From assembly GCA_017609995.1 (NCBI GenBank), contig JAFCCX010000003.1, forward strand, positions 1-17,496: DNA of 17,496 bases, read 5' to 3'. How positions within the stretch are numbered: position 1 is the stretch's first letter; each line of letters opens with the position of its first letter. Of the stretch, positions 6,743 to 13,896 are shown one piece after another. The notes beneath the pieces were generated by a model. The model saw only the letters and a list, made by a program, of their open reading frames with translations. It was not told the DNA's origin and made no database searches. Source of the stretch: Candidatus Pacearchaeota archaeon. Lineage in GTDB: Archaea > Nanobdellota > Nanobdellia > UBA10117 > JABICX01. The position numbers and the translations under genes were made by a program.

Positions 6743-7044
6743 AATATTTGATTGGTGGATTAGCAGTATTAGCTGTACTTTGGTTTCTAGATGAAGTGCT
6801 AACTTCTCTTGATGTTAAAAAATATGGTTTGAAAGCTGAAGCAAATCCAATTATGAGATATTTCATCAAAGAAGGGCATAGTGAACCCTTTTATTGGAAG
6901 GTTTTCTCCTATTTTGTTTTTGTAGGAATTATAGCTGTTCTATATTACTTTGAACATATATTTGCACTTGCTTTCTTAGGAATTGTAATTGCACTCTATC
7001 TATTTGTTGATCTTCATAATTTAGAACGATTAGAAGGGAATTAA
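6736..7044 (+). CDS. Small membrane protein, DUF5658-like
   Basis: 102 residues. ATG 6736 overlaps the trpS stop (ATGTTAG), implying translational coupling. Three hydrophobic segments are visible: about 1-20, 52-70 and 72-92. The motif LDEVLTSLDVKK followed by AEANPIMRYFIKEG resembles the D-x-x-T...EANP pattern of DUF5658-type small membrane proteins; function of that family is unknown. The tail HNLERLEGN is short and polar. Its gene ends 4 bases inside the end of the convergent 118-residue gene. Apart from position there is no reason to link it to tryptophan. Confidence 0.7.
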   Translation: MLEYLIGGLAVLAVLWFLDEVLTSLDVKKYGLKAEANPIMRYFIKEGHSEPFYWKVFSYFVFVGIIAVLYYFEHIFALAFLGIVIALYLFVDLHNLERLEGN

Positions 7045-7397
7045 TCATTAAGTAATCCTTTTACTTTATCAATATGTGATTGCCTTAATTCATTTGCATT
7101 GTTGATAAATTCATCTAATGCTTCAGCATCTTTACCAATACTACCTCTTTCAACAATCCTATCTATAACATCCATATCTAAACCCAGATCTACGAGGTGT
7201 GTTTTAAAACTTGTAAAGCTTTTTAGTTCTTGTTTTAAAAGTCTAAGATATCCTGGTTGAGGTTTAGGTCCCATGCGTTTAACACTTAATGCATAAGCTT
7301 CAATAGCAAATGGAAGATTTGCTACCGCACTTGTTCCACAACTAAAACTACCTGCGTCTCCGCTTTCTGGTGTTCCAGTACTTACTCCTTCATACAT
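7041..7397 (-). CDS. Unknown 118-residue protein
   Basis: ATG 7397 is supported by a TATA-like TTTAAAA at 7422-7428, giving a leaderless transcript. The first 25 residues are Gly/Ser/Thr-rich (MYEGVSTGTPESGDAGSF) with one Cys at about 20; the remainder is predicted to be all-helical, with a Lys/Arg-rich centre and no membrane segment. No family is recognised. The stop overlaps by 4 bases with the convergent DUF5658-like gene. It lies downstream of FEN1 but has its own promoter, so it need not share that role. Confidence 0.65.
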   Translation of the reverse strand: MYEGVSTGTPESGDAGSFSCGTSAVANLPFAIEAYALSVKRMGPKPQPGYLRLLKQELKSFTSFKTHLVDLGLDMDVIDRIVERGSIGKDAEALDEFINNANELRQSHIDKVKGLLND

Positions 7398-7421
7398 AAT
7401 ATTTATCTATATATGCATAAG

Positions 7422-7428
7422 TTTAAAA
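7422..7428 (-). promoter_or_regulatory. TATA box of the 118-residue gene
   Basis: On the minus strand TTTTAAA is centred about 28 bases before ATG 7397, in the 43-base gap after FEN1. Confidence 0.5.
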
Positions 7429-7440
7429 ACTTTATTGCAG

Positions 7441-8439
7441 TCAAGCGAATTTATCGAGACTTTGTTGAGCTTCTTTTTTCTTTGTTTCTTGAAGCTTTTT
7501 GAATGCTGTATCAACTCGCTTTTCAGAGAAACCGTGTCTATTAGATAAAATCTCTTTAATTTGATTTACATCTGGATTAGACCATTCTAAAGTGTAATTG
7601 TGAGTTATTGGTGGTTTCAAAAAGATATTTTCAGCTTGCTCAACACGAGCAATGTGTTTTGCATACTCCTCAAACTTGTCTTCTTGAATAATTTTCAGAG
7701 CTGTTTTTGGACCAACACCTTTAACCCCAACATTGTAATCTGTTCCAATCAAAAGAGCAACTTTAATGAGCTTTCCAATATCAAGCTGATGTTGATTCAA
7801 GGTTGCTGCTAAATCAACAATCTCAGGTTTAACACTAACATACGTTGAACCTTTTTTCTTTCTCTGAGAAACTGTAAGATTTCGAATTAATCTTGGTGTT
7901 CCAAACAAAAGAGAATCATAATCTTGTGAAGCAACGCCCCAAACAAGTCCTTTATTAGCCATGTAAGATGCTTGAGCCTCACCATCTCCGAGAGCCTGAA
8001 TCCAAGGAATTCCCATTGCAGATAACAGCTCTTTTGCTTCTGCAACCATTTCTCTAGTTAATTTTGAAGTTTGTTGAGCATATTTTCTAGCTGATTCAAA
8101 ATCTCCTGCAGCTTTAGCTGCCTCATATTTCTTTTTAGCTTCTTCTCGAGTTAAATCTCGAGCGGAAATAGTGTCTGCTTTTTCATCAGGTGCTTGACCA
8201 TCAAATACAAAAACTGGCTTAATTCCGTGTTGTAAGATTGTCATATTCCTATAGAAAAGTCCAGCTAAATGAGATGTAATATTTCCATCTTTGTCTGTTA
8301 AAGGGGAACCATCTAGCTGACGAATTGCTGCAAGAAACTGGTAAAGAATATTGTAAGCATCAAAAGCAATCTTTTTTCCAACTAATTGGTCCCAGCTTAC
8401 TTCATTAATAACTAATAAATCTCTAAGATTAACGCCCAT
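7441..8439 (-). CDS. fen: Flap endonuclease 1 (FEN1)
   Basis: 332 residues, normal archaeal length. The enzyme cuts 5' flaps during Okazaki-fragment maturation and repair. The N domain begins MGVNLRDLL with Gly2; catalytic acids are visible as Asp27 (FDAYNILYQF), Asp80 (FVFDGQAP), Asp152/Glu154 (GDGEAQAS), Asp173/Asp175 (SQDYDSLLFG) and Asp234 (GTDYN), followed by the helix-hairpin-helix GVKGVGPKTALKII. Position 152 is Glu in typical archaeal FEN1 (SEGEAQA), so this is a conservative change at a metal ligand. The C-terminal QQSLDKFA is a PCNA-interaction box of the Q-x-x-L-x-x-F type lacking the second aromatic residue. A TATA box at 8463-8468 gives FEN1 its own leaderless transcript despite lying 30 bases after EF-1B. 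Confidence 0.95.
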   Translation of the reverse strand: MGVNLRDLLVINEVSWDQLVGKKIAFDAYNILYQFLAAIRQLDGSPLTDKDGNITSHLAGLFYRNMTILQHGIKPVFVFDGQAPDEKADTISARDLTREEAKKKYEAAKAAGDFESARKYAQQTSKLTREMVAEAKELLSAMGIPWIQALGDGEAQASYMANKGLVWGVASQDYDSLLFGTPRLIRNLTVSQRKKKGSTYVSVKPEIVDLAATLNQHQLDIGKLIKVALLIGTDYNVGVKGVGPKTALKIIQEDKFEEYAKHIARVEQAENIFLKPPITHNYTLEWSNPDVNQIKEILSNRHGFSEKRVDTAFKKLQETKKKEAQQSLDKFA

Positions 8440-8462
8440 AAAAGAGAATAGTAAGTTAAGTT

Positions 8463-8468
8463 TTTAAA
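8463..8468 (-). promoter_or_regulatory. TATA box of FEN1
   Basis: TTTAAA (within ATTTAAAAAC on the minus strand) is centred about 26 bases before ATG 8439, in the short gap after EF-1B. Confidence 0.55.
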
Positions 8469-8469
8469 T

Positions 8470-8745
8470 CTAACCAAATGCTCGTCTTACGTCGATTACT
8501 TCAACAGATTGAACATGGTCAATTTCAGCAATTTTTTTCTCAAGTGGTTCTGTATCGCCTTTCTTCTCATCTGCTAGAAATACAATCAAAATAGCACTTA
8601 AACCAAAAGCAATTGGCTGCTCTTCTTTTGAATGAAAATGATCTCCATTAGCTTCAATCAAAGCTTTTACTTCGTCTGCAATTTTACCTAAATCAGTTTC
8701 TGGGCTGTCAGGCATAATCTTTAATTTAACAACTACATTTGCCAT
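8470..8745 (-). CDS. ef1B: Translation elongation factor 1-beta (aEF-1B)
   Basis: 91 residues, the normal size of the archaeal guanine-nucleotide exchange factor that recycles EF-1A. Recognisable stretches are MANVVVKLKIMPDSPETDL at the start, the EEQPIAFGLSAI core strand, and the conserved C-terminus VQSVEVIDVRRAFG. The ATG at 8745 shares one base with the TAA of the zinc-ribbon gene (TAATG), so the two are co-translated; this zinc-ribbon/EF-1B pairing is common in archaea. Confidence 0.95.
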   Translation of the reverse strand: MANVVVKLKIMPDSPETDLGKIADEVKALIEANGDHFHSKEEQPIAFGLSAILIVFLADEKKGDTEPLEKKIAEIDHVQSVEVIDVRRAFG

Positions 8746-8903
8746 TAAGGTCCCTCAAATTCACATTTGCACTTATAGACAACACCTTGTTTTCTACATG
8801 CACCACATCTTACAATTTGTTCTTTTTTGCAATTTGGGCAAGGAAAGTTTGCTGCCTCATTATCATTACTAATGTTTGCTCCACATGAAATACATTTTTC
8901 CAT
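8745..8903 (-). CDS. Zinc-ribbon protein paired with EF-1B
   Basis: 52 residues read by hand on the minus strand: ATG 8903, TAA 8745-8747. Four Cys pairs are visible: CISC (4-7), CPNC (22-25), CGAC (33-36) and CKC (45-47), fitting two zinc sites. Spacing and length match the small archaeal zinc-finger proteins of the HVO_2753 type that are usually encoded next to EF-1B. Their role is thought to be in RNA or protein binding but is not settled. The stop overlaps the EF-1B start by one base. It is driven by the shared palindromic TATA at 8925-8932. Confidence 0.9.
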   Translation of the reverse strand: MEKCISCGANISNDNEAANFPCPNCKKEQIVRCGACRKQGVVYKCKCEFEGP

Positions 8904-8924
8904 GCTTGGTTTTATAAGAAAGGA

Positions 8925-8932
8925 TTTATAAA
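8925..8932. promoter_or_regulatory. Palindromic bidirectional TATA box
   Basis: TTTATAAA is its own reverse complement. Its centre is 25.5 bases from ATG 8903 (minus) and 25.5 bases from ATG 8954 (plus), so a single box can direct leaderless transcripts in both directions. A second TATA-like run at about 8908-8915 is too close to ATG 8903 to serve it. Confidence 0.6.
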
Positions 8933-8953
8933 ATTAACCTTTCTTAGCTAACT

Positions 8954-9397
8954 ATGATAGAGTACTTAATAACAGCAATACTGGCTATGGCTCCTATTTC
9001 TGAAGCTAGAGGAGCAATCATTTATGGTTTAAGCTTAAACTTAAATCCTGGCGTAATCTTATTATTATCAATATTTTTCAACTGCCTTTCAGTACCAATC
9101 ATATTCTGGTTTTTAGATAAAGCGCATTTTAGAAAGATAGCATACAAGCTATTTGGCGAACATATGTCTAAGAAAATATCAAAGAGCAGTAAGAAATTCG
9201 AGCTGTATGAAGAGCTTGCTTTACTTGTATTTGTAGCTGTTCCATTACCTGTTACTGGTGCTTGGACAGGAACATTAATTGCTCATATTCTAAAACTAAA
9301 TCAAAAGAAAGCTCGGCTTGTAATTTGGCTAGGTGTAGTCATCGCATCATTAGTAGTATTTTTAAGTGCTAATGGTCTTCTACAACTATTCGGATGA
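8954..9397 (+). CDS. Small multidrug-export family membrane protein (COG2426-like)
   Basis: 147 residues with about four membrane segments. Two diagnostic stretches are visible: SEARGAIIYGL (16-26) near the start and VPLPVTGAWTGTLIA (about 97-111), which match the COG2426/Sm_multidrug_ex family (PF06695). A basic loop with KKISKSSKKFELYEE (about 72-86) separates them. Despite the name, the transport function is not well established; the fold is related to DedA-like proteins. It begins with its own leaderless promoter shared with the zinc-ribbon/EF-1B operon, and ends before a double hairpin. Confidence 0.85.
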   Translation: MIEYLITAILAMAPISEARGAIIYGLSLNLNPGVILLLSIFFNCLSVPIIFWFLDKAHFRKIAYKLFGEHMSKKISKSSKKFELYEELALLVFVAVPLPVTGAWTGTLIAHILKLNQKKARLVIWLGVVIASLVVFLSANGLLQLFG

Positions 9398-9425
9398 TGA
9401 TTGCAAGTATGCATATCGATTAGAA

Positions 9426-9477
9426 GCCAGAGAAAATCAGAGATTTTCTTGGCCACGCTGAACTTCGTTCAGCTTGG
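9426..9477 (+). other. Tandem hairpins between the COG2426-like gene and truD
   Basis: Hairpin 1 (9426-9453): GCCA plus AGAAAATC pair with GATTTTCT plus TGGC around an AGA loop, with one bulged G. Hairpin 2 (9453-9463 with 9467-9477): CCACGCTGAAC against GTTCAGCTTGG around a TTC loop, 10 of 11 positions paired. They abut at one shared base. Hairpin 2 ends 14 bases before ATG 9492. No T-run follows either stem, so this is unlike a simple terminator; it may be a structured truD leader or processing site. Confidence 0.55.
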
Positions 9478-9491
9478 AACAGAGAAGAAAA

Positions 9492-10415
9492 ATGATAATC
9501 AAACAAAAACCATCAGATTTTGTTGTTAATGAAGTCATAAAGCTACCAATAAAGAAATCTGGAGATTATACTTATTTTGAACTTAAAAAAACAAACTACA
9601 CAACTATGCGTGCAATTCAGCAGATTGCTAGGCAACTTCGTGTTTCTAAAAGCAGATTTGGATTTGCAGGAAACAAGGACAAGGTTGCTATTACAACGCA
9701 AGCTGTTTCTATTTGGAGAGTAGATCCCTCTGAAGTTAATCTAAAAGATATTAAAATCAAAGTTCTTGGAAAAGGTGATGAACCCATAAATCTCGGTGAT
9801 TTGAAAGAGAATGCCTTTGAGATTATAGTAAGAAAGCTTTCTAAAAAAGAGCTTAGTAACATATCGAAGAATAAGCCAAAGATTGAGAAGAATGGATTTG
9901 TCAATCTCTTTGGTCCACAGAGATTCGGTTCAAAACTTAATAATCATATTGTTGGAAGATTACTTCTTGACGGCAAATTAGAAGCCGCCATAAAGGAAAT
10001 GCTAGGTAGCTCAGAGAGGGATTGGCGAGATTGGAAGAAACTTCTTAAGAAAGTTCCAAAACACCTAAGCCAGGAAAAAGCTGTTTTAAATTGGTTAATT
10101 ACACATCCAACAGATTGGGGTGGTGCGCTAAGAAAGATTCCAAAACCAGTCAGACGGTTGTTTGTAAATGCATATCAGTCTGATATATGGAATCAAAAGG
10201 CCAAGAAGAGCAAATCTAAGACATTAAAGATTCCTGCAATAAAAGTAGCAAAAATGCCTGAATTATCTCTTGTTGGAGCAGAAAGAGCAGTTAGAGTAAA
10301 GCCTAAAAGCTTTGAGGTTGATACAAAAAAAGCGACAATAACCTTAAAATTCCGGCTTCCAAAGGGAGCCTATGCAACTGTCTTAATTGAACAGTTAATC
10401 GGTGATAAGCTTTGA
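9492..10415 (+). CDS. truD: tRNA pseudouridine(13) synthase TruD
   Basis: 307 residues. ATG 9492 (MIIKQKPSDFVV) is chosen because TruD typically starts with I-K-x-x-P-x-D-F-x-V-x-E; a TTG at 9474 would add six residues inside the hairpin region. The enzyme isomerises uridine 13 of tRNA. Visible signatures are FGFAGNKDKVAITTQ (56-70) with catalytic Asp63, the NLFGPQRFGS segment (about 138-147), NAYQSDIWN, and the C-terminal KFRLPKGAYATVLIEQL. The family's insert domain seems short. No TATA box lies at the usual distance; transcription may start upstream of the hairpins. The stop shares bases with the TTG start of the next gene. Confidence 0.93.
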   Translation: MIIKQKPSDFVVNEVIKLPIKKSGDYTYFELKKTNYTTMRAIQQIARQLRVSKSRFGFAGNKDKVAITTQAVSIWRVDPSEVNLKDIKIKVLGKGDEPINLGDLKENAFEIIVRKLSKKELSNISKNKPKIEKNGFVNLFGPQRFGSKLNNHIVGRLLLDGKLEAAIKEMLGSSERDWRDWKKLLKKVPKHLSQEKAVLNWLITHPTDWGGALRKIPKPVRRLFVNAYQSDIWNQKAKKSKSKTLKIPAIKVAKMPELSLVGAERAVRVKPKSFEVDTKKATITLKFRLPKGAYATVLIEQLIGDKL

Positions 10416-11266
10416 AAATAAGTAGGCGACTAATAATCTTGTTCTGTATTGCAATTTCACTCAGATTAATCTACTTTTTTGTTAAAAATCAGTTAACTAC
10501 ATCAAATATTATCTTAACTGCATTAATTGGTATTTCTGTTCTGCTTGTTTTCTATTTAGCAAAACTCATCTCTAATGATCGCTCAGCAGCACTATTTTCA
10601 GCAACAATTGTGGCACTAGTTCATTTTGATAACTCAATAGTTGCTGGAGAAGAGCTTCTATTTGCTCTAAGTTCAATGATTTTTATCATATTAACTTTAA
10701 TTTACTTCATCAAATATGCGAAAAGTAAGAATTATCTTTGGATTGTATTTGCAATAGCTGCTGCAGCAATACATTTCTCTGCAATAATTTTAATATCAAC
10801 CTTAGTAATTTATTTCATATTGAAGGTAGCTGAAGAAATACCTATTGAACAAAATGAGATTGTTTTCTCAGCACTACTTATTGCATTTATCCCTCTTGTC
10901 TCTCTTATTAGAGGCGTACCAATTGAAACACTATCTGCATCACTTACTTTAGATGGTCTTACTTCAATTGTAGGGTTATATCCAATTTATTTCGGTGTGA
11001 TTGGTGCTTATTTTGGCATGGTTGCAAAGAACAGTAGAAGTTTGTTAATTTCTGGATTAGCTGGTGCAACTATCTTCCTAGCTCTAATTGAAGGGTTATA
11101 CTTCATGAATTATCTTATCATTAGTCTGGCTGTTCTATCCAGCTTAGTTATTGTTGAATTAAGAAAGAATATCACTAAAACTAATTTCTCAAGATATGAG
11201 CCATTTGCTATTATGTTCCCATTTATGGTCGTTGCAGCAGCAGCAATAGCTAGCTGGCTAATCTAG
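10412..11266 (+). CDS. Polytopic membrane protein, possibly degenerate GT-C-like
   Basis: 284 residues starting at TTG 10412, which overlaps the truD TGA (TTGA); no ATG lies near, so a coupled non-ATG start is inferred. About eight or nine membrane helices span almost the whole length, beginning with a basic MKISRR. The segment SNDRSAALFSATIVALVHFD followed by helices with YAKSKNYLWIVFAIAAAA resembles the repeating helix-short-loop pattern of GT-C membrane glycosyltransferases, but the first large outer loop with acidic catalytic residues is missing. It may therefore be non-catalytic, or an unrelated transporter-like protein. Context with truD does not inform function. Confidence 0.65.
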   Translation: MKISRRLIILFCIAISLRLIYFFVKNQLTTSNIILTALIGISVLLVFYLAKLISNDRSAALFSATIVALVHFDNSIVAGEELLFALSSMIFIILTLIYFIKYAKSKNYLWIVFAIAAAAIHFSAIILISTLVIYFILKVAEEIPIEQNEIVFSALLIAFIPLVSLIRGVPIETLSASLTLDGLTSIVGLYPIYFGVIGAYFGMVAKNSRSLLISGLAGATIFLALIEGLYFMNYLIISLAVLSSLVIVELRKNITKTNFSRYEPFAIMFPFMVVAAAAIASWLI

Positions 11267-11271
11267 AAAAG

Positions 11272-11280
11272 CTTATATTA
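11272..11280 (+). promoter_or_regulatory. TATA box of the 11301 gene
   Basis: CTTATATTA is centred about 25 bases before ATG 11301, just after the previous stop. Confidence 0.5.
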
Positions 11281-11300
11281 TTTTGTATAAATAGCAATCC

Positions 11301-11924
11301 ATGGCTAAAATAAACTTAACTAAAATATTAGGTCTTTTTGTAGTAGTATTGATGTTTGGTTCAGTATTTTTATATGCGTTTTCTATGCGTAGCGAAGAAA
11401 ACCAGCAAAAACTTCCTGATAATGCAATACAAGTAAGTGGTTATACTTTTTATGAAACACCTGATGGAGACTTTGGTACTTATTTAGAAGTAGAACAAAC
11501 TGGTGAGATTGTACCTATTGTTTTTAGATTAGACCCGCGAAATGCAGAAAATATCTTTTTAGATGATACTGCCGTTGAGCAATTACTCTCATCAAATAAG
11601 ATTTATCTTGCATATAATCCAAATCAAGATGAATTATCAAAAGTAGTTGTTTCTGCAGCGCAAATATCAAGGATACTTCCATGGATAAATGGTTTTAGAC
11701 CCATATTAGCATATACTGAAGATTCTAATCCTGTTGATCCAACAATTCCATTAAAAAATTGTGTAAATGTTGATAATACAACCTCAGTTGTTATCTTTAA
11801 TGTAGGTGAACTGAATAGAATAATAAATAATGATGGATGTATTTTAGTTGAAGGTGAAACTGCAGATGACTTAATGCTTACTGCAGATAAACTAGGAATG
11901 AATTTAGTTGGTTTCAACATCTAA
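11301..11924 (+). CDS. Membrane-anchored extracytoplasmic protein of unknown function
   Basis: 207 residues from ATG 11301, supported by the TATA box at 11272-11280. Residues 1-8 are basic, residues 9-28 a single membrane helix (LGLFVVVLMFGSVFLYAFSM), and the remainder a polar outward domain. Two Cys, in LKNCVNV and NDGCILVEG, could form a disulfide. The middle part (VSGYTFYETPDGDFGTYLEV) looks beta-rich; the last 50 residues alternate strand and helix. No family is recognised. Its 3' end overlaps the convergent thioredoxin-fold gene by 21 bases, and both proteins have the same topology, so a shared envelope setting is plausible. Confidence 0.75.
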   Translation: MAKINLTKILGLFVVVLMFGSVFLYAFSMRSEENQQKLPDNAIQVSGYTFYETPDGDFGTYLEVEQTGEIVPIVFRLDPRNAENIFLDDTAVEQLLSSNKIYLAYNPNQDELSKVVVSAAQISRILPWINGFRPILAYTEDSNPVDPTIPLKNCVNVDNTTSVVIFNVGELNRIINNDGCILVEGETADDLMLTADKLGMNLVGFNI

Positions 11925-12563
11925 ATCTAATTTTTCTTCTATTTTTTCTATTCCAATTAATCCAGAACCAAGGTTTTCATTATTTATAACGAGCGTTGGT
12001 AGCTCAGAAATATGATATTTTCTTACAAGAAGATTTAGAAGGGGTTCATCATAATATGTTCCATCAAAAGATAGGACAATTAGCTCATAATTTCTATCAG
12101 CACTAACTGCATCTAAGATTTGACCTTGAGAAATGCTTTTTGCTTGATAAGGGTCATAGAAATATAAAATAATATCATAATTACTTTCACAATTCTTATT
12201 TAAATCCATAATTATGCTAAGGAACTGAACTTCTTGAATGAAATACTTCCGCTTTAGATAGTTAAAATCATTAATATCAAAGGATTTCGAACGATCTAGT
12301 TTAGCTAATTTAGCACCCACTTCCCTGAGATTCTCCTGCATCTCAGGTACTCTACCACTTAGAATATCACAGCTTTCTTCTTCAAAATGCTCTAGAAAGA
12401 GTTGTTCTGTAACAAAACTCTCTGTATTAAGCTCATTTACTCTAGTTTCTTCAAAAAGAATATTTGACCGATATCTATCAAAAGCCCATCCAGAAAACAG
12501 TCCAGCTACGAAAATTATTGTTGCAATCAAAATGCTTGCAATCAAGAGTCTTGCTTTGTTCAT
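11904..12563 (-). CDS. Membrane-anchored thioredoxin-fold protein lacking CxxC
   Basis: 219 residues from ATG 12563, with AGGAG at 12570-12574 six bases before it. Residues 5-27 are a membrane anchor; residues 35-125 are predicted helical and hydrophilic; residues 127-219 look like a thioredoxin fold: strand DIILYFYDPYQ, helix, strand YELIVLSFDG, helix LLNLLVRKYHI, then SELPTLVINN with the cis-Pro at 189. Where CxxC is expected the sequence is DPYQAKS, so it cannot act as an ordinary dithiol oxidoreductase; its two Cys (65, 125) are in the helical part. A chaperone or binding role is more likely. It lies 14 bases after the GT2 gene and is probably co-transcribed. Confidence 0.75.
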   Translation of the reverse strand: MNKARLLIASILIATIIFVAGLFSGWAFDRYRSNILFEETRVNELNTESFVTEQLFLEHFEEESCDILSGRVPEMQENLREVGAKLAKLDRSKSFDINDFNYLKRKYFIQEVQFLSIIMDLNKNCESNYDIILYFYDPYQAKSISQGQILDAVSADRNYELIVLSFDGTYYDEPLLNLLVRKYHISELPTLVINNENLGSGLIGIEKIEEKLDLDVETN

Positions 12564-12569
12564 TTTAGT

Positions 12570-12574
12570 CTCCT
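12570..12574 (-). promoter_or_regulatory. Shine-Dalgarno of the thioredoxin-fold gene
   Basis: AGGAG on the minus strand, 6 bases before ATG 12563; fits an internal operon gene after the GT2. Confidence 0.5.
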
Positions 12575-12577
12575 ATT

Positions 12578-13807
12578 TTATCTATGCCACTTCCTTTCTA
12601 AATTTAAAGTTTCGTATAGTAATCCCGCTATTGAGTATCCTGGCCAAAGGATTCCATATACAAATAGGAAGATAAGCATTGAAAATGGATATTTCCAGTT
12701 GTCTTTAACATGTACATAACTTTTGTACATGAAAAAGAATGCTAAGATAGACAAAAGCATGAAGATAGCCCAAACAGTACTTACACTAAAGATAGATATA
12801 GCACTTTGTGATGCTAGGAAATCTGATTTAAGATCAAGTGCAGTAAGAATGCTAGCAAAAATAAGTGTAAATTGTCTATATCCAAAAATTGCTATTGAAA
12901 TCATTCCAAGAGAGGTTACTAGTAGGATTATTGGTAAAATAAATGCTCCAAGAAGACCATGTTTCCATTTCAAGAGCATATCTCGGTGTTTGATTACAGT
13001 TTGGTAGAAACCGCGAGACCACCTAATACGCTGATGATGATAATCTTTAACTGTTCTTGGAACTTTAGTATAACTTATACTATCTAGCTCTAAACGAACA
13101 TCATAGCCAAGATGATTGAGGCGAACACCCATTTCAATATCTTCTGTTAAATTTTGCTCATCAAAACCACCTATTTTCTTTAAGATATTCTTACGATAAA
13201 CACTAAGCGAGCCAGGTGTAATAAATAACGAATCAATTGATGCTAGCAATTTCTTTGAAAAGGCAGCAATAACATACTCTATACTTTGAATCTTCTCGAG
13301 AATATTCTTTGGTTTGTAAACCTTACATGTTGAGCAGACACTTGCAGTATTTGGCTCTTCAAAATAATGAACCATTGTAAGTACTGCATCTTTTTCAAGT
13401 ACAGAATCATCATCAAGAACCCCAACTAAATCACCTTTAGCATGCTTCAAGCAATAATTAACAGCATATGCTTTTCCTCGTTTTCCCTTTGGAATCTTAA
13501 CAGAAATCACTTTCAATCTCTTGCTTAGAAATCTCCGAGCAACTTCTTCGGTATTATCTGTACAATTATTTGGAGCAATAATAATCTCTAGCTTATTTTT
13601 AGGATAATTTAGTTTCAGAAGAGCTTTGATTGTTTCAGATATAACTTTAGCACCATTCATTGAAGGAATAATAAGAGTAACTGAAGGGATTTTTTTGACT
13701 TCATGCTTATGATAAAATTTCTTTTCGTTTACAACAATAATGAGAATCCAAAATACTGAGAGAACTAATCCAAAATAGCTTGTTACCCAAATGATGATGT
13801 CATTCAT
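12578..13807 (-). CDS. Membrane family-2 glycosyltransferase (processive type)
   Basis: 409 residues. An N-terminal membrane helix (about 5-26) is followed by a GT-A domain: SVTLIIPSMN, IIAPNNCTDNT (first Asp region), VGVLDDDSVL with the D-x-D-like 132-134, the TPGSLSVYRK acceptor region, GGFDEQNLTEDIEMG with TED 221-223, and QRIRW (259-263), the Q-x-x-R-W motif of processive enzymes. Three to four membrane helices follow. This layout fits GT2 members such as PgaC, hyaluronan and cellulose synthases, which add sugars and move the product through the membrane. The real substrate is unknown. The TATA-like box at 13834-13839 gives it a leaderless start. It lies beside the S-layer glycoprotein gene, so a role in surface glycan or S-layer glycosylation is plausible. 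Confidence 0.88.
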   Translation of the reverse strand: MNDIIIWVTSYFGLVLSVFWILIIVVNEKKFYHKHEVKKIPSVTLIIPSMNGAKVISETIKALLKLNYPKNKLEIIIAPNNCTDNTEEVARRFLSKRLKVISVKIPKGKRGKAYAVNYCLKHAKGDLVGVLDDDSVLEKDAVLTMVHYFEEPNTASVCSTCKVYKPKNILEKIQSIEYVIAAFSKKLLASIDSLFITPGSLSVYRKNILKKIGGFDEQNLTEDIEMGVRLNHLGYDVRLELDSISYTKVPRTVKDYHHQRIRWSRGFYQTVIKHRDMLLKWKHGLLGAFILPIILLVTSLGMISIAIFGYRQFTLIFASILTALDLKSDFLASQSAISIFSVSTVWAIFMLLSILAFFFMYKSYVHVKDNWKYPFSMLIFLFVYGILWPGYSIAGLLYETLNLERKWHR

Positions 13808-13833
13808 AGCAGATAAACATTATTATTTCCTGA

Positions 13834-13839
13834 TTTAAA
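13834..13839 (-). promoter_or_regulatory. TATA box of the GT2 gene
   Basis: TTTAAA, centred about 29 bases before ATG 13807 on the minus strand. Confidence 0.45.
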
Positions 13840-13860
13840 GTTAATGGTTCTAGAGAATAT

Positions 13861-13896
13861 AAAATAAAAAAGAAAGGAAAAAGGGCAAAAGCCCTT
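13861..13896 (-). terminator. Terminator of the S-layer gene
   Basis: On the minus strand AAGGGC-TTTT-GCCCTT forms a 6-bp stem (13881-13896) directly overlapping the stop, followed by a long T-rich tail (13861-13880). This is a strong intrinsic-type stop for a highly expressed gene and keeps it separate from the GT2 transcript. Confidence 0.8.

Noticed and set aside
8908..8915. Second TATA-like run near ATG 8903
   Set aside because: Too close to the start codon for a leaderless transcript; the box at 8925-8932 has the right spacing.
9474..9491. TTG 9474 as truD start
   Set aside because: It lies inside the second hairpin and adds residues absent from the family; ATG 9492 matches the usual N-terminus.
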